From Sulfuricella sp. (lineage in GTDB: Bacteria; Pseudomonadota; Gammaproteobacteria; Burkholderiales; Sulfuricellaceae), in contig JAIOJM010000058.1 in assembly GCA_019911785.1 (NCBI GenBank), forward strand, positions 1 through 11,461: DNA of 11,461 bases. The letters run 5' to 3'. How positions within the stretch are numbered: position 1 is the first letter of the stretch; each line of letters starts with the position of its first letter. The position numbers were made by a program, and so were the translations under genes. Shown here in pieces: positions 1 to 10,561 of the stretch. Below the pieces are notes generated by a model. That model was given only the letters and a program-made list of their open reading frames with translations. It had not been told where the DNA came from and searched no databases.

Positions 1-1169
1 TTCATGCGCGTGTCGAAGCGGGCAAACTCCTTGCCCAGCTTGCCCAGCGCATCCTTGATGATGTGCACCTGCTTGCGGGTTTCCACGTCCTTGATCACGG
101 CCCGCGCGGTATTCAGAATCGCCATCATGGTGGTCGGCGAAACGATCCACACCCGCTTCTGCATCGCGTAATCCACCACGTCATCCTGATGGTGGCCGTG
201 AATCTCGGCAAATACCGCTTCGGCAGGTACGAACATCACCGCGCCATCGCTGGTTTCGTTGGGAATGATGTACTTCTCGCTGATCGCATCCACGTGCTTT
301 TTTACGTCCGACTTGAACTGCTTCAGCGCCTGGGCACGGTCTCCCTCGGACAGCTCGGCAGCGAACATGCGGTGATAGTTTTCCAGCGGGAACTTGGAGT
401 CCACGGCCACATTGCCGGTCGGCTCGGGCAGCATCAGCAGGCAGTCGACGCGGTTGCCGTTGCTCAGGGTTTGCTGGAAAGCGTAGGCCGAAGGCGGCAG
501 AATATTGCGCACCAGCGCCTCCAGCTGTACCTCGCCGAAGGCCCCCCGCGAACGCTTGTCGCCGAGCAGTTCCTGCAGGCTCACCATGTTGGTGGTGAGG
601 CCGTCGATCTTCTTCTGCGCCTCGTCGATAGTCGCAAGGCGCGCCATGACGTTGGCGAAGGTCTCGTTGGTTTTCTTGAAACCCTCGTCCAGCCGCTCCG
701 TCACTTTGCCGCTGATCTGCTCGAGGCGGCCATCCACCGACTTGGTCAGGGATTCAATGGCGGCAGTCAGCTGCTGGGTGGTGTTGCGCAGGGTGGACTG
801 AATCAGTTCCTGGTTGGCGCGCACCTGCTCTGCGGATTGTGTCAGCATCGCTTCGCGGGTCAGGGCCAGACTCTCGCCCTGGGATAGCTGCAATTTTTCC
901 AGCGCATCCCGGTTTAACTGAAGTTCCTGAGAGATCGATCCGCGCAGGCGTTCGGCATTTTCCGCTGCGGCCGAATTCATGCGGTCGCCCTGCCTGGCCA
1001 GCCCCTCATGCAGATCGGACAGCATGGCGCGGTGCTTCTCCTCCATGATTTGCGCCACCAAGGCCGGCAATTCATTCTGCCGGCGGACCAGCCCGTCGAA
1101 CCGGAACCCCAGCCACAAGGCGGCGGCCAGGATAAACAGTAGCAGAATGCCGATCAGGATTTCAGGCAT
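1..1169 (-). CDS. rmuC: RmuC family DNA recombination protein, N-terminal part (runs off left edge)
   Basis: The frame is open from the ATG at 1169 down to position 1, giving 389 complete codons, so the C-terminus lies outside the window. Residues 4-22 form one N-terminal membrane anchor. Residues about 35-200 are a long charged region with few prolines, predicted coiled coil. The RmuC core follows: RGAFGEVQLEALV at 208-220, RVDCLLMLP at 240-248 and VAVDSKFPLENY at 254-265. The E213, D242 and D257/K259 pattern fits the PD-(D/E)XK-like nuclease fold proposed for the family. RmuC limits inversions between short inverted repeats in E. coli; its biochemical activity is not firmly settled. An AGAGGGAA Shine-Dalgarno (1180-1173) sits just upstream of the ATG. 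The gene follows typA on the same strand, but a strong terminator and its own likely promoter lie between, so it is probably transcribed separately. Identity is confident; only the missing end is unknown. Confidence 0.93.
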   Translation of the reverse strand, partial: MPEILIGILLLFILAAALWLGFRFDGLVRRQNELPALVAQIMEEKHRAMLSDLHEGLARQGDRMNSAAAENAERLRGSISQELQLNRDALEKLQLSQGESLALTREAMLTQSAEQVRANQELIQSTLRNTTQQLTAAIESLTKSVDGRLEQISGKVTERLDEGFKKTNETFANVMARLATIDEAQKKIDGLTTNMVSLQELLGDKRSRGAFGEVQLEALVRNILPPSAYAFQQTLSNGNRVDCLLMLPEPTGNVAVDSKFPLENYHRMFAAELSEGDRAQALKQFKSDVKKHVDAISEKYIIPNETSDGAVMFVPAEAVFAEIHGHHQDDVVDYAMQKRVWIVSPTTMMAILNTARAVIKDVETRKQVHIIKDALGKLGKEFARFDTRM

Positions 1170-1197
1170 GGCTTCCCTCTGAATAAATCAATGAAAG

Positions 1198-1225
1198 AGT
1201 ATAACGCGCGGACTATGCTCCACAA
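1198..1225 (-). promoter_or_regulatory. Probable rmuC promoter
   Basis: On the minus strand a TTGTGG -35 (1225-1220) and a TATACT -10 (1203-1198) are 16 bp apart, predicting a start near 1191, about 20 nt upstream of the rmuC ATG. The -10 matches consensus at 5 of 6 positions and the -35 at only 3. It lies just downstream of the typA terminator, which fits separate transcription of rmuC. This is assigned by eye. Confidence 0.4.
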
Positions 1226-1229
1226 ATAG

Positions 1230-1258
1230 AAAAGCGCGCGGCAATGCCGCGCGCTTTT
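1230..1258 (-). terminator. Symmetrical intrinsic terminator of typA
   Basis: GCGCGCGGC (1234-1242) pairs perfectly with GCCGCGCGC (1246-1254) around a 3-nt loop. The stem is flanked by four A on one side and four T on the other, so it is symmetrical. For minus-strand transcription it lies about 30 nt after the typA stop codon and before the rmuC promoter. The U tract is short, but the GC stem is very strong. Confidence 0.8.
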
Positions 1259-1265
1259 AGACTGA

Positions 1266-1285
1266 AAGCTGAGAGCTGACAGCTT
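1266..1285. repeat. Short AGCT repeat, period 7, after the typA stop
   Basis: AGCT occurs at 1267, 1274 and 1281, in units AGCTGAG, AGCTGAC and AGCTT, so the spacing is exactly 7 bp. The ends AAGCT (1266-1270) and AGCTT (1281-1285) can pair. It sits between the typA stop codon and the terminator. The function is unknown and it may be a small simple-sequence relic. Confidence 0.4.
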
Positions 1286-1286
1286 C

Positions 1287-3098
<1,812 letters not shown>

Positions 3099-3130
3099 GT
3101 ATTGATTCCTGCTAGGTAAAAAAGTCAGCG

Positions 3131-3136
3131 ATTGTA
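3131..3136 (-). promoter_or_regulatory. typA promoter, extended -10
   Basis: On the minus strand TACAAT (3136-3131) is preceded by TGC, an extended -10 (TGnTACAAT). No good -35 is visible at 16-18 bp, which extended -10 promoters tolerate. The predicted start near 3125 gives a leader of about 27 nt containing the AGGA ribosome site. The region where a -35 would lie is shared with the opposing rhlE promoter. Confidence 0.55.
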
Positions 3137-3147
3137 GCATAAATATC

Positions 3148-3175
3148 TGGCTTTTCTGGAAAATCTCCGTATAAT
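3148..3175 (+). promoter_or_regulatory. rhlE promoter
   Basis: A perfect TATAAT lies at 3170-3175. The best -35 at normal distance is the weak TGGCTT (3148-3153, 16-bp spacer). The predicted transcription start is close to 3182, where a 9-bp inverted repeat begins. The -10 is convincing and the -35 is uncertain. Confidence 0.55.
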
Positions 3176-3181
3176 GCGCCG

Positions 3182-3386
3182 CTTGGCTGAAGCAATATCT
3201 TTATCAGCCAAGGTTCATCGCTCCTGACCCTTCCTTCTCAGAATTTCCTGAGTACGATTTCACCCCGGTTAGCGACGATGTTTTAGCGCCGCGTGGTGTT
3301 TGGTACTTGGCCCCCTACTTAAATGGGGCCACCCCTGCTTATTGCCTGCTGCGCGTTATTTTTACCTTAAACTTAAGGAAATACAC
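3182..3386 (+). promoter_or_regulatory. Structured 5' leader of rhlE (about 205 nt)
   Basis: No gene lies between the predicted start site and the rhlE GTG. Four inverted repeats can be drawn. CTTGGCTGA (3182-3190) pairs with TCAGCCAAG (3204-3212), a perfect 9-bp stem with a 13-nt loop. CTCAG (3237-3241) pairs with CTGAG (3248-3252). TGGCCCC (3308-3314) pairs with GGGGCCA (3325-3331). CCTTA (3365-3369) pairs with TAAGG (3374-3378), covering part of the Shine-Dalgarno. A leader this long and structured suggests post-transcriptional control, but I do not recognise a named RNA family. Confidence 0.5.
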
Positions 3387-4697
<1,311 letters not shown>

Positions 4698-4717
4698 ACC
4701 TGACCGGTAACACCATG

Positions 4718-4751
4718 AAAAAAGGCGCTCGAAACTGAGCGCCTTTTTTTT
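4718..4751. terminator. Bidirectional intrinsic terminator between rhlE and the glycine-zipper gene
   Basis: GGCGCTC (4724-4730) pairs with GAGCGCC (4737-4743) around a 6-nt loop. Six A precede the stem and eight T follow it, so it works on paper in both directions. It lies about 20 nt after the rhlE stop and 16 nt beyond the stop of the convergent small gene. Confidence 0.9.
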
Positions 4752-4766
4752 GTCCTCTACCCCGAC

Positions 4767-5093
4767 TTAATCGTGGCGGCCATGCTTGTGCTTATTCTTG
4801 TATTGGCCGAGATGCCGGCCATTGTCGCGATGATCGTGGTCATCGACGTATACGACTTCCTTTCTCACTCTCACGGTTTCACGCCTGCGATCAGACGTTG
4901 CCACCGCGACACCGGCCGCACCGCCAACAGCGCCGCCGATAATTGCGCCATCGCGCCCGCCCACGGCCGAACCGATTGCGGCACCCGCTCCGCCGCCGAG
5001 CGCCCCACCCAGGATCGCGTCACCATCCATGGCTTTCGCTGTAGTGGCAGAAACCACCAGCACGCCCATTGCCAACAACATCAAGATTTTCAT
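4767..5093 (-). CDS. Small secreted glycine-zipper protein with histidine-rich tail
   Basis: A 108-residue protein that I cannot assign to a named gene. Residues 1-21 (MKILMLLAMGVLVVSATTAKA) look like a signal peptide with an A-K-A cleavage site. Residues about 27-65 are a glycine zipper with GxxxG-type spacing and many alanines, ending in GGAVGGAAGVAVA. Such segments form helix pairs in outer-membrane or periplasmic proteins. The last 35 residues are charged, and the final 25 contain six histidines among Asp, Lys and Arg, which could bind metal, though this is untested. A longer frame begins 54 nt upstream, but the ATG at 5093 has GGAG (5104-5101) 7 nt before it and places the signal peptide at the N-terminus. 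It stands alone between purT and a terminator. It is not a lipoprotein, since no lipobox cysteine is present. Confidence 0.75.
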   Translation of the reverse strand: MKILMLLAMGVLVVSATTAKAMDGDAILGGALGGGAGAAIGSAVGGRDGAIIGGAVGGAAGVAVATSDRRRETVRVRKEVVYVDDHDHRDNGRHLGQYKNKHKHGRHD

Positions 5094-5124
5094 TTTTTCT
5101 CTCCGGCAAATATTGATGATCCGG

Positions 5125-5130
5125 ATTATA
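5125..5130 (-). promoter_or_regulatory. Possible -10 element for the glycine-zipper gene
   Basis: A perfect TATAAT occurs on the minus strand at 5130-5125, about 32 nt before the gene's ATG. No recognisable -35 is present at 16-18 bp. It could be an alternative-sigma or activator-dependent promoter, or chance. Confidence 0.35.
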
Positions 5131-5210
5131 GATACTTGCCAGAGCACGACGGGTTACGGTTTTGTCATTTTCAGAGGGATCAACCCTCCATTGCGATCCT
5201 TGTTGACTGA

Positions 5211-6413
5211 CTACCCGCCTCTCACCGGCCTGACTTTGCTCGCCACGAGCTTGGCGCGGCCGCGCGCCTCATCCACGTCCTTGCCGTTGGCGAGCGCCAC
5301 GCCCATGCGGCGACGGGTAAAACTTTCCGGCTTGCCGAACAGGCGCAGGTCGCTCTGCGGCACGGCCAAGGCTTCCGCCACGCCTTCAAAGGCAATCCCG
5401 GCAGCCTCAATGCCGCCATAGATCACTGCGCTGGCACCGGGTGCGCGCAAGGAAACATCCACCGGCAGGCCGAGGATGGCGCGGACATGAAGGTCGAATT
5501 CGCTCTGGATCTGGCTGCACATCGTCACCATGCCGGTATCATGCGGGCGCGGGCTGACTTCGGAAAACCACACCTGGTTGCCCCTGACGAACAGTTCCAC
5601 GCCGAAAATGCCGCGCCCGCCCAGATTGTCGGTCACTGCCCTGGCGATTTCGCGCGAACGGGACAGTGCCGCGTCGCTCATCGGCTGCGGCTGCCAGCTT
5701 TCCACGTAATCACCCTGGACCTGGACGTGGCCGATCGGCTCGCAGAAAAAGGTTTCCACCTGGCCAGAAGCCCCCACCGCACGCACGGTAAGCAGCGTGA
5801 TTTCGTACTCGAAGTCGATGAAGCCCTCGACGATCACCCGCCCCTGGTTCACCCGGCTGCCGCTGGCGGCGTAATCCCACGCTGCGCTTACATCGGCAGG
5901 GCCGTCCAGCCGGGACTGGCCCTTGCCGGAGGAGGACATCACCGGCTTGACGATGCAGGGATAGCCGATCCCGGCATCGATCGCCGCCTGAAGTTCCTCC
6001 AGGCTGTCGGCGAAGGCATACGGCGACACCGGCAGTTGCAGCGTTTCCGCAGCCAGGCGGCGGATGCCTTCGCGGTTCATGGTCAGCTGCGCGGCGCGCG
6101 CGGTGGGGATCACCTCGGCCAGTCCATCGCGCTCGATCTCGACCAGCATGTCGGTGGCGATGGCTTCGATCTCGGGCACGATCAGGTGCGGCTTTTCCTG
6201 CTCGACCAGGGCACGCAGCACTGTGCCATCGGCCATGTTGATGACGTGGGCGCGATGCGCCACCTGATGGCCGGGCGCATTCGCATAGCGGTCCACCGCG
6301 ATCACTTCCACGCCGAGGCGCTGCAAGGCGATGATCACTTCCTTGCCGAGCTCGCCGCTGCCGAGCAGCATGACGCGCGTAGCGCCGGGGCTCAAGGGGG
6401 TACCGAATTTCAT
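5211..6413 (-). CDS. purT: Formate-dependent phosphoribosylglycinamide formyltransferase (GAR transformylase 2)
   Basis: PurT makes formyl-GAR from GAR, formate and ATP, the third step of purine synthesis, without folate. The 400-residue protein is slightly longer than E. coli PurT. It has the pre-ATP-grasp fold with [10 protein letters not shown] (16-25), the ATP-grasp phosphate loop MSSSGKGQS (159-167), the metal-ligand pair E273 (FGVELFV) and E285 ([14 protein letters not shown]), and the C-terminal barrel. Nothing key is missing. I chose the ATG at 6413 over one 33 nt upstream because GAGG (6422-6419) lies 5 nt before it and MKFGTPLSP matches homologues. It follows ybbP on the same strand but is separated by a 148-bp palindromic repeat that probably overlaps its promoter. 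No clear terminator follows. No other purine gene is nearby, which is normal for purT. Confidence 0.97.
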   Translation of the reverse strand: MKFGTPLSPGATRVMLLGSGELGKEVIIALQRLGVEVIAVDRYANAPGHQVAHRAHVINMADGTVLRALVEQEKPHLIVPEIEAIATDMLVEIERDGLAEVIPTARAAQLTMNREGIRRLAAETLQLPVSPYAFADSLEELQAAIDAGIGYPCIVKPVMSSSGKGQSRLDGPADVSAAWDYAASGSRVNQGRVIVEGFIDFEYEITLLTVRAVGASGQVETFFCEPIGHVQVQGDYVESWQPQPMSDAALSRSREIARAVTDNLGGRGIFGVELFVRGNQVWFSEVSPRPHDTGMVTMCSQIQSEFDLHVRAILGLPVDVSLRAPGASAVIYGGIEAAGIAFEGVAEALAVPQSDLRLFGKPESFTRRRMGVALANGKDVDEARGRAKLVASKVRPVRGG

Positions 6414-6426
6414 GATTACCTCAACG

Positions 6427-6574
6427 GCGATTACCACGAATGACACGAATATTCACGAATTTACACGAATAAAATCGATAAATACAAAACCGAACCACTA
6501 AGGATAAATTGTATTAGTTCATTGATTATTCGTGAACATTCGTGTTCCATTCGTGCAAATTCGTGGTTAATCGC
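6427..6574. repeat. 148-bp palindrome made of phased CACGAAT heptamers
   Basis: The left arm carries CACGAAT at 6435, 6444, 6454 and 6464. The right arm carries the complement ATTCGTG at 6528, 6538, 6549 and 6559. Spacings are 9-11 bp, about one helical turn. The outer ends GCGATTA (6427-6433) and TAATCGC (6568-6574) are exact complements. The centre, 6471-6527, is AT-rich and not repetitive. The element fills the spacer between ybbP and purT and ends 5 bp from the purT ribosome site. I recall similar CACGAAT repeats in intergenic DNA of various bacteria, but cannot verify this here. It has no gene and no sign of a transposase. Confidence 0.85.
6508..6536 (-). promoter_or_regulatory. Possible purT promoter inside the palindrome
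   Basis: On the minus strand TTCACG (6536-6531, 4 of 6 matches) and TACAAT (6513-6508, 5 of 6) are 17 bp apart, with a predicted start near 6501. The -35 overlaps a heptamer of the right arm, and the resulting leader would contain the whole left arm. Confidence 0.35.
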
Positions 6575-6594
6575 TCTTTTATAAAAATGTGATT

Positions 6595-9087
6595 CTAACT
6601 GCTATCCCTGATCGTCTGCAAAGGCGGCTGATTCAGCACGCTGTAGCAGCCGGCGATACCGGCAACGCCGATAGCGACGGTTCCGGCCAGCATCCCCGCC
6701 GGCAGCAGCCAGAAGTTGAAAACATAGGGCAACGCCAAAATTCGAGTGCTCAGGATGTAGCTCGTTCCGCTCGCGCCGAGCGCGGCGACCAGCCCGGCCA
6801 GCATGCCGATCCCGGCAAACTCGGCAAACAGGCCGGCCAGCAACTGTCGCCTGCTCGCTCCCAGGGTGCGCAATATCGCGGTCTCGTATACCCGCTCGTC
6901 GCGGGTGGCGGCAATCGCGGCATACAGTACCGTGAAGCCCATCAGCCAGGTGAACAGGAAAACGAACTCGACCGCGCCGGCGACCCGGTCCATGATGGTG
7001 CGCACTTCGTTCATGACAGCGGCCACGTCGATCACCGTCAGATTCGGAAATACCTTGACCATTTCGTCGAGCAGGCCGCCCTGCGCATCGGGCAAATGAA
7101 GGCTGGTGATATAGCTGGCGGGAAATTTCTCCAGCACGCCGGGAGAGGCGATCACGAAGAAATTGACACGAAACGAATCCCAGCTGACCTTGCGCAGACT
7201 CGCTACCCGTGCGCTGAAAGTCGCGCCCCCGACACCATAGGTCAGTTGATCGCCCAGCTTGATGCCGAGCGACTTGGCGATGCCCTCCTCGACCGACAGT
7301 TGCGCCGCGCCATGGTCTTCCCTCGCCCACCATCTTCCGGCGACGATCTGGTTATCGCCGGGCAGCCGATCCGACCAGGAAAGGTTGAATTCCCGCTCAA
7401 CCAGCCGTTGCGCGCGCTCATCGGGATAATCGCCGTTGGCTACCGGCTTGCCGTTGACCGCCAGCAGGCGACCGCGCACCATCGGGTAGAGCGCCGGCGG
7501 AGAGATGTGGCGGTCATGGAAAAAACCTTGCAGTGGTTGAACCTGGTCGGGCTGGATGTTGATCACGAAACGGTTGGGCGCCTCGGCAGGCAGGGTGGAT
7601 TGCCAGCTTTGCATCAGGTCGCCGCGCACCACGGTCAGCAGCAGCAACATCAGCATTCCCAGGCTGAATGCGCTCACCTGCGCCACGCTGCCACCCGCCC
7701 GCCGGACAATGTTGGCCAGCCCGTAACGCCACGACGCGGAAGCCCGAAGACGCATCCCGGACAATGCCCTGATCAGCAGCAGCGCCAGCAGCGCAGCAGT
7801 CAAGGCGGCTGCAAACAAGCCCGCCAGCGCATAACTGCCCAACCTGACATCCCCTGCCTGCCACAGCACCAGCCCGGAAATACCGGCCAGCCCCAGGGCA
7901 AAGCCGATCAAGCCGAAGCGTCCGGGAGGTCCGAGCTCGCGGCGAAGCACGCGCAGGGCGGGGACATGCTTCAAGTGGTGCAGGAAAGGCAGTGAAAACC
8001 CCAACAGCGTCACCATCCCGGTCAGGATTCCCTGCACGGCCGGCAGCATCGACGGCAGGGGCAGCTCGACAGCAACCATGCTGCCCAGCCGCTGCGCCAG
8101 CACCATCTGCCCGATATAACCGAGCAGACATCCGATCAGGCTGGCCAGCATGCCGAGCAGGAGAAACTGGATCAGGTAAAGACGGAAAATCAGCCGCTGC
8201 TGGGCACCCAGGCAGCGCAGCACGGCGCAGTTGTCGAGATGGCGGGCCATGAATCTGCGTGTCGCCATGACCACCGCCACCGCTGCCAGAATAATGCTGG
8301 TGAGTGCAGCCAGGCCGAGGAAACGCTCTGCCCGCGCCAGCGCAGCGCGGATTTCCGGGCGCGCGTCCGATACGCCTTCCAGACGCTCGCCGCGCTTCAG
8401 CCGTGCGGCAGCCCAGGCGCGGAAAAGCTCGACCTTGCCGACCTCTCCGGCGACCAGCAGACGATAGCTGACGCGGCTGCCTTCCTGGATCAACCCGGTC
8501 GCCGGGATATCCTCAATATTCATCAGAAGGCGCGGCGCGATATTAAACAGGACACCCGCACGATCCGGCTCCTGGGTCAGCACAGCAGACACGGCCAGAT
8601 GACTTGCCCCTGCTTCCAGGGCTGCGCCGGCACCCGCATCCAGCTGTTTAAACAGGCGCTCGTCCAGCCATGCCGTGCCCGCTTCCGGAATCCCGCTGCT
8701 GGCGCGATCCGGGGCGTAGGGCTGCTGCGCCACCCGCAGCTGCCCGCGCAGCGGATAGTTGCGGCTGACCGCCTTGATTTCCGCCAGTTGTGCGCGCTCC
8801 CCATGCAGCACCATGCTGGGAAAACTCAGGGTGCGGGCGGTTTGCAGGCCGCGCCGCAGCGCCTCACGCTCAAAACCCGCATCCAGCGGATGGTCGGAGA
8901 TAACCGCCAGATCAGCCCCCAGCAGGATATTGGCCTGCCGCGCCAGCGCCCGTCCGACGCGGTCGGTAAAAAAACCGACCGAGGTGACGCTGGCTACTGC
9001 GATCACCAGTGCGGCAGCCAGCACGCGCAGTTCCCCGGCACGCCACTCGCGGCGCAGCATACGCAGGGATAGGGTAAAGCTGTTCAT
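6595..9087 (-). CDS. ybbP: ABC transporter permease, FtsX/MacB type (YbbP)
   Basis: An 830-residue inner-membrane protein, close to the length of E. coli YbbP. Layout: a membrane helix at about 21-40, a large periplasmic domain beginning with NILLGADLAVIS (53-64), helices between about 257 and 485, a second periplasmic domain at about 490-700, and three helices near 706-812. The two FtsX units carry related cytoplasmic turns, CAVLRCLGAQQRLI (287-300) and ETAILRTLGASRRQL near 735-749, which should contact the ATPase. It presumably works with YbbA, encoded just upstream. The system belongs to the MacB/LolCDE-like mechanotransmission class; the substrate is unknown, with lipid or lipoprotein handling suggested from the tesA link. 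The ATG at 9087 has no good Shine-Dalgarno, and the gene is separated from ybbA by a 165-bp spacer holding a palindromic repeat. Confidence 0.92.
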   Translation of the reverse strand: MNSFTLSLRMLRREWRAGELRVLAAALVIAVASVTSVGFFTDRVGRALARQANILLGADLAVISDHPLDAGFEREALRRGLQTARTLSFPSMVLHGERAQLAEIKAVSRNYPLRGQLRVAQQPYAPDRASSGIPEAGTAWLDERLFKQLDAGAGAALEAGASHLAVSAVLTQEPDRAGVLFNIAPRLLMNIEDIPATGLIQEGSRVSYRLLVAGEVGKVELFRAWAAARLKRGERLEGVSDARPEIRAALARAERFLGLAALTSIILAAVAVVMATRRFMARHLDNCAVLRCLGAQQRLIFRLYLIQFLLLGMLASLIGCLLGYIGQMVLAQRLGSMVAVELPLPSMLPAVQGILTGMVTLLGFSLPFLHHLKHVPALRVLRRELGPPGRFGLIGFALGLAGISGLVLWQAGDVRLGSYALAGLFAAALTAALLALLLIRALSGMRLRASASWRYGLANIVRRAGGSVAQVSAFSLGMLMLLLLTVVRGDLMQSWQSTLPAEAPNRFVINIQPDQVQPLQGFFHDRHISPPALYPMVRGRLLAVNGKPVANGDYPDERAQRLVEREFNLSWSDRLPGDNQIVAGRWWAREDHGAAQLSVEEGIAKSLGIKLGDQLTYGVGGATFSARVASLRKVSWDSFRVNFFVIASPGVLEKFPASYITSLHLPDAQGGLLDEMVKVFPNLTVIDVAAVMNEVRTIMDRVAGAVEFVFLFTWLMGFTVLYAAIAATRDERVYETAILRTLGASRRQLLAGLFAEFAGIGMLAGLVAALGASGTSYILSTRILALPYVFNFWLLPAGMLAGTVAIGVAGIAGCYSVLNQPPLQTIRDSS

Positions 9088-9107
9088 CCAGAAAACGGCA
9101 GTTGCTT

Positions 9108-9234
9108 AACCGCAGAGGCGCAGAGACGCAGAGAAATTAATGGGTTACAACAATTTTCTGCCCCTCCATATGTGTGAGGTCGTGCAATGCCATAACTCAT
9201 TGTTTTTCCTCAGCGCCTCTGCGCCTCTGCGGTT
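9108..9234. repeat. 127-bp palindrome made of CGCAGAG heptamers, period 8
   Basis: The left arm (9108-9133) has CGCAGAG at 9111, 9119 and 9127, exactly 8 bp apart. The right arm (9209-9234) has the complement CTCTGCG at 9217 and 9225 plus a variant CTCAGCG at 9209, again 8 bp apart. Both outer ends read AACCGCAGAGGCGCAGAG as complements. Further inside, AATGGGTTA (9139-9147) faces TAACTCATT (9193-9201), nearly complementary. It occupies almost the whole ybbA-ybbP spacer. I recall similar CGCAGAG palindromes as common intergenic repeats in proteobacteria; this needs a search. No coding capacity is seen. Confidence 0.85.
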
Positions 9235-9252
9235 CAACTGAGTTTTTTAGAT

Positions 9253-9943
<691 letters not shown>

Positions 9944-9945
<2 letters not shown>

Positions 9946-10561
9946 GTTTAAACGCCTGCTGCTGATGGTCTGTTTCCTGCTCTGGGGTGCCGCCGCGCAA
10001 GCCGCGCCGGTCGTTCTGGTATTCGGCGACAGCCTTTCCGCCTCCTATGGCATTCCTGCCAACGAGGGCTGGGTGTCTCTCCTCGAACAGCGGATTCATC
10101 AGAAAAATCCCGGCTACCGGGTAGTCAATGCCAGCATCAGCGGTGAAACCACGAGCGGCGGCCGTTACAGAATCGAACAGGTCTTGGCCGAGCACCGGCC
10201 GGCGGTGGTGATCCTGGAACTGGGAGTGAACGACGGTCTACGCGGACTTCCGCTTGATGCCGCCGCATCCAACCTTAACGCCATCATTGCTGCCTGTCGC
10301 AACCGCAAAGCCCGCGTACTGCTGATCGGGATGCGGCTTCCTCCTAATTATGGCACTGCCTACGCCACCAAGTTCCAGGCAATCTACCAACAGGCGGCGC
10401 AGCGTCATAAAATCCCATTTCTCCCCTTCCTGCTTGAAGGATTTGCCGACAATCCGAAATTGTTTCAGGCTGACGGCCTGCATCCCAATACCGCTGCGCA
10501 GCCGCTGATCATGGAAAGGGTTTGGAAAATTCTGCAGCCGATACTGGCAACGTCAGGATAA
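9944..10561 (+). CDS. tesA: Periplasmic SGNH-hydrolase: acyl-CoA thioesterase I / arylesterase / lysophospholipase L1
   Basis: A 205-residue SGNH (GDSL) esterase. Residues 1-20 form a signal peptide ending A-Q-A before [10 protein letters not shown], so the mature enzyme acts in the periplasm. All four blocks are present: nucleophile S30 in GDSLS, oxyanion G68 in [11 protein letters not shown]96 in LGVNDGLRG, and D177/H180 in DGLHPN. The family hydrolyses thioesters, lysophospholipids and aryl esters; the natural substrate is uncertain. The frame opens earlier, but I chose the ATG at 9944 because AGGGGA (9931-9936) precedes it by 7 nt and the signal peptide then starts at residue 1. The start overlaps the ybbA start on the opposite strand. 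The 3' end overlaps the convergent histidine kinase gene by 53 nt, and no terminator lies between them. Confidence 0.95.

Noticed and set aside
3300..3386. N-terminal extension of rhlE from an upstream TTG
   Set aside because: These 29 codons show no helicase similarity and overlap leader hairpins; the GTG at 3387 has a proper ribosome site and the family N-terminus.
5174..5188. GAGGG/CCCTC inverted repeat after purT as a terminator
   Set aside because: The stem is only 5 bp and no T tract follows in the minus direction.
4773..5210. Plus-strand frame of 145 codons opposite the glycine-zipper gene
   Set aside because: No signal or motif; the opposite strand has a ribosome site, signal peptide and zipper.
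6427..6574. CACGAAT array as a CRISPR array or replication origin
   Set aside because: Copies are 7 bp with 2-4 bp spacers in inverted halves. No cas, rep, dnaA or dnaN gene is near.
6589..7995. Plus-strand frame of 468 codons opposite ybbP
   Set aside because: Rich in Gln, His and Arg with no domain; a shadow of the clear FtsX-type permease.
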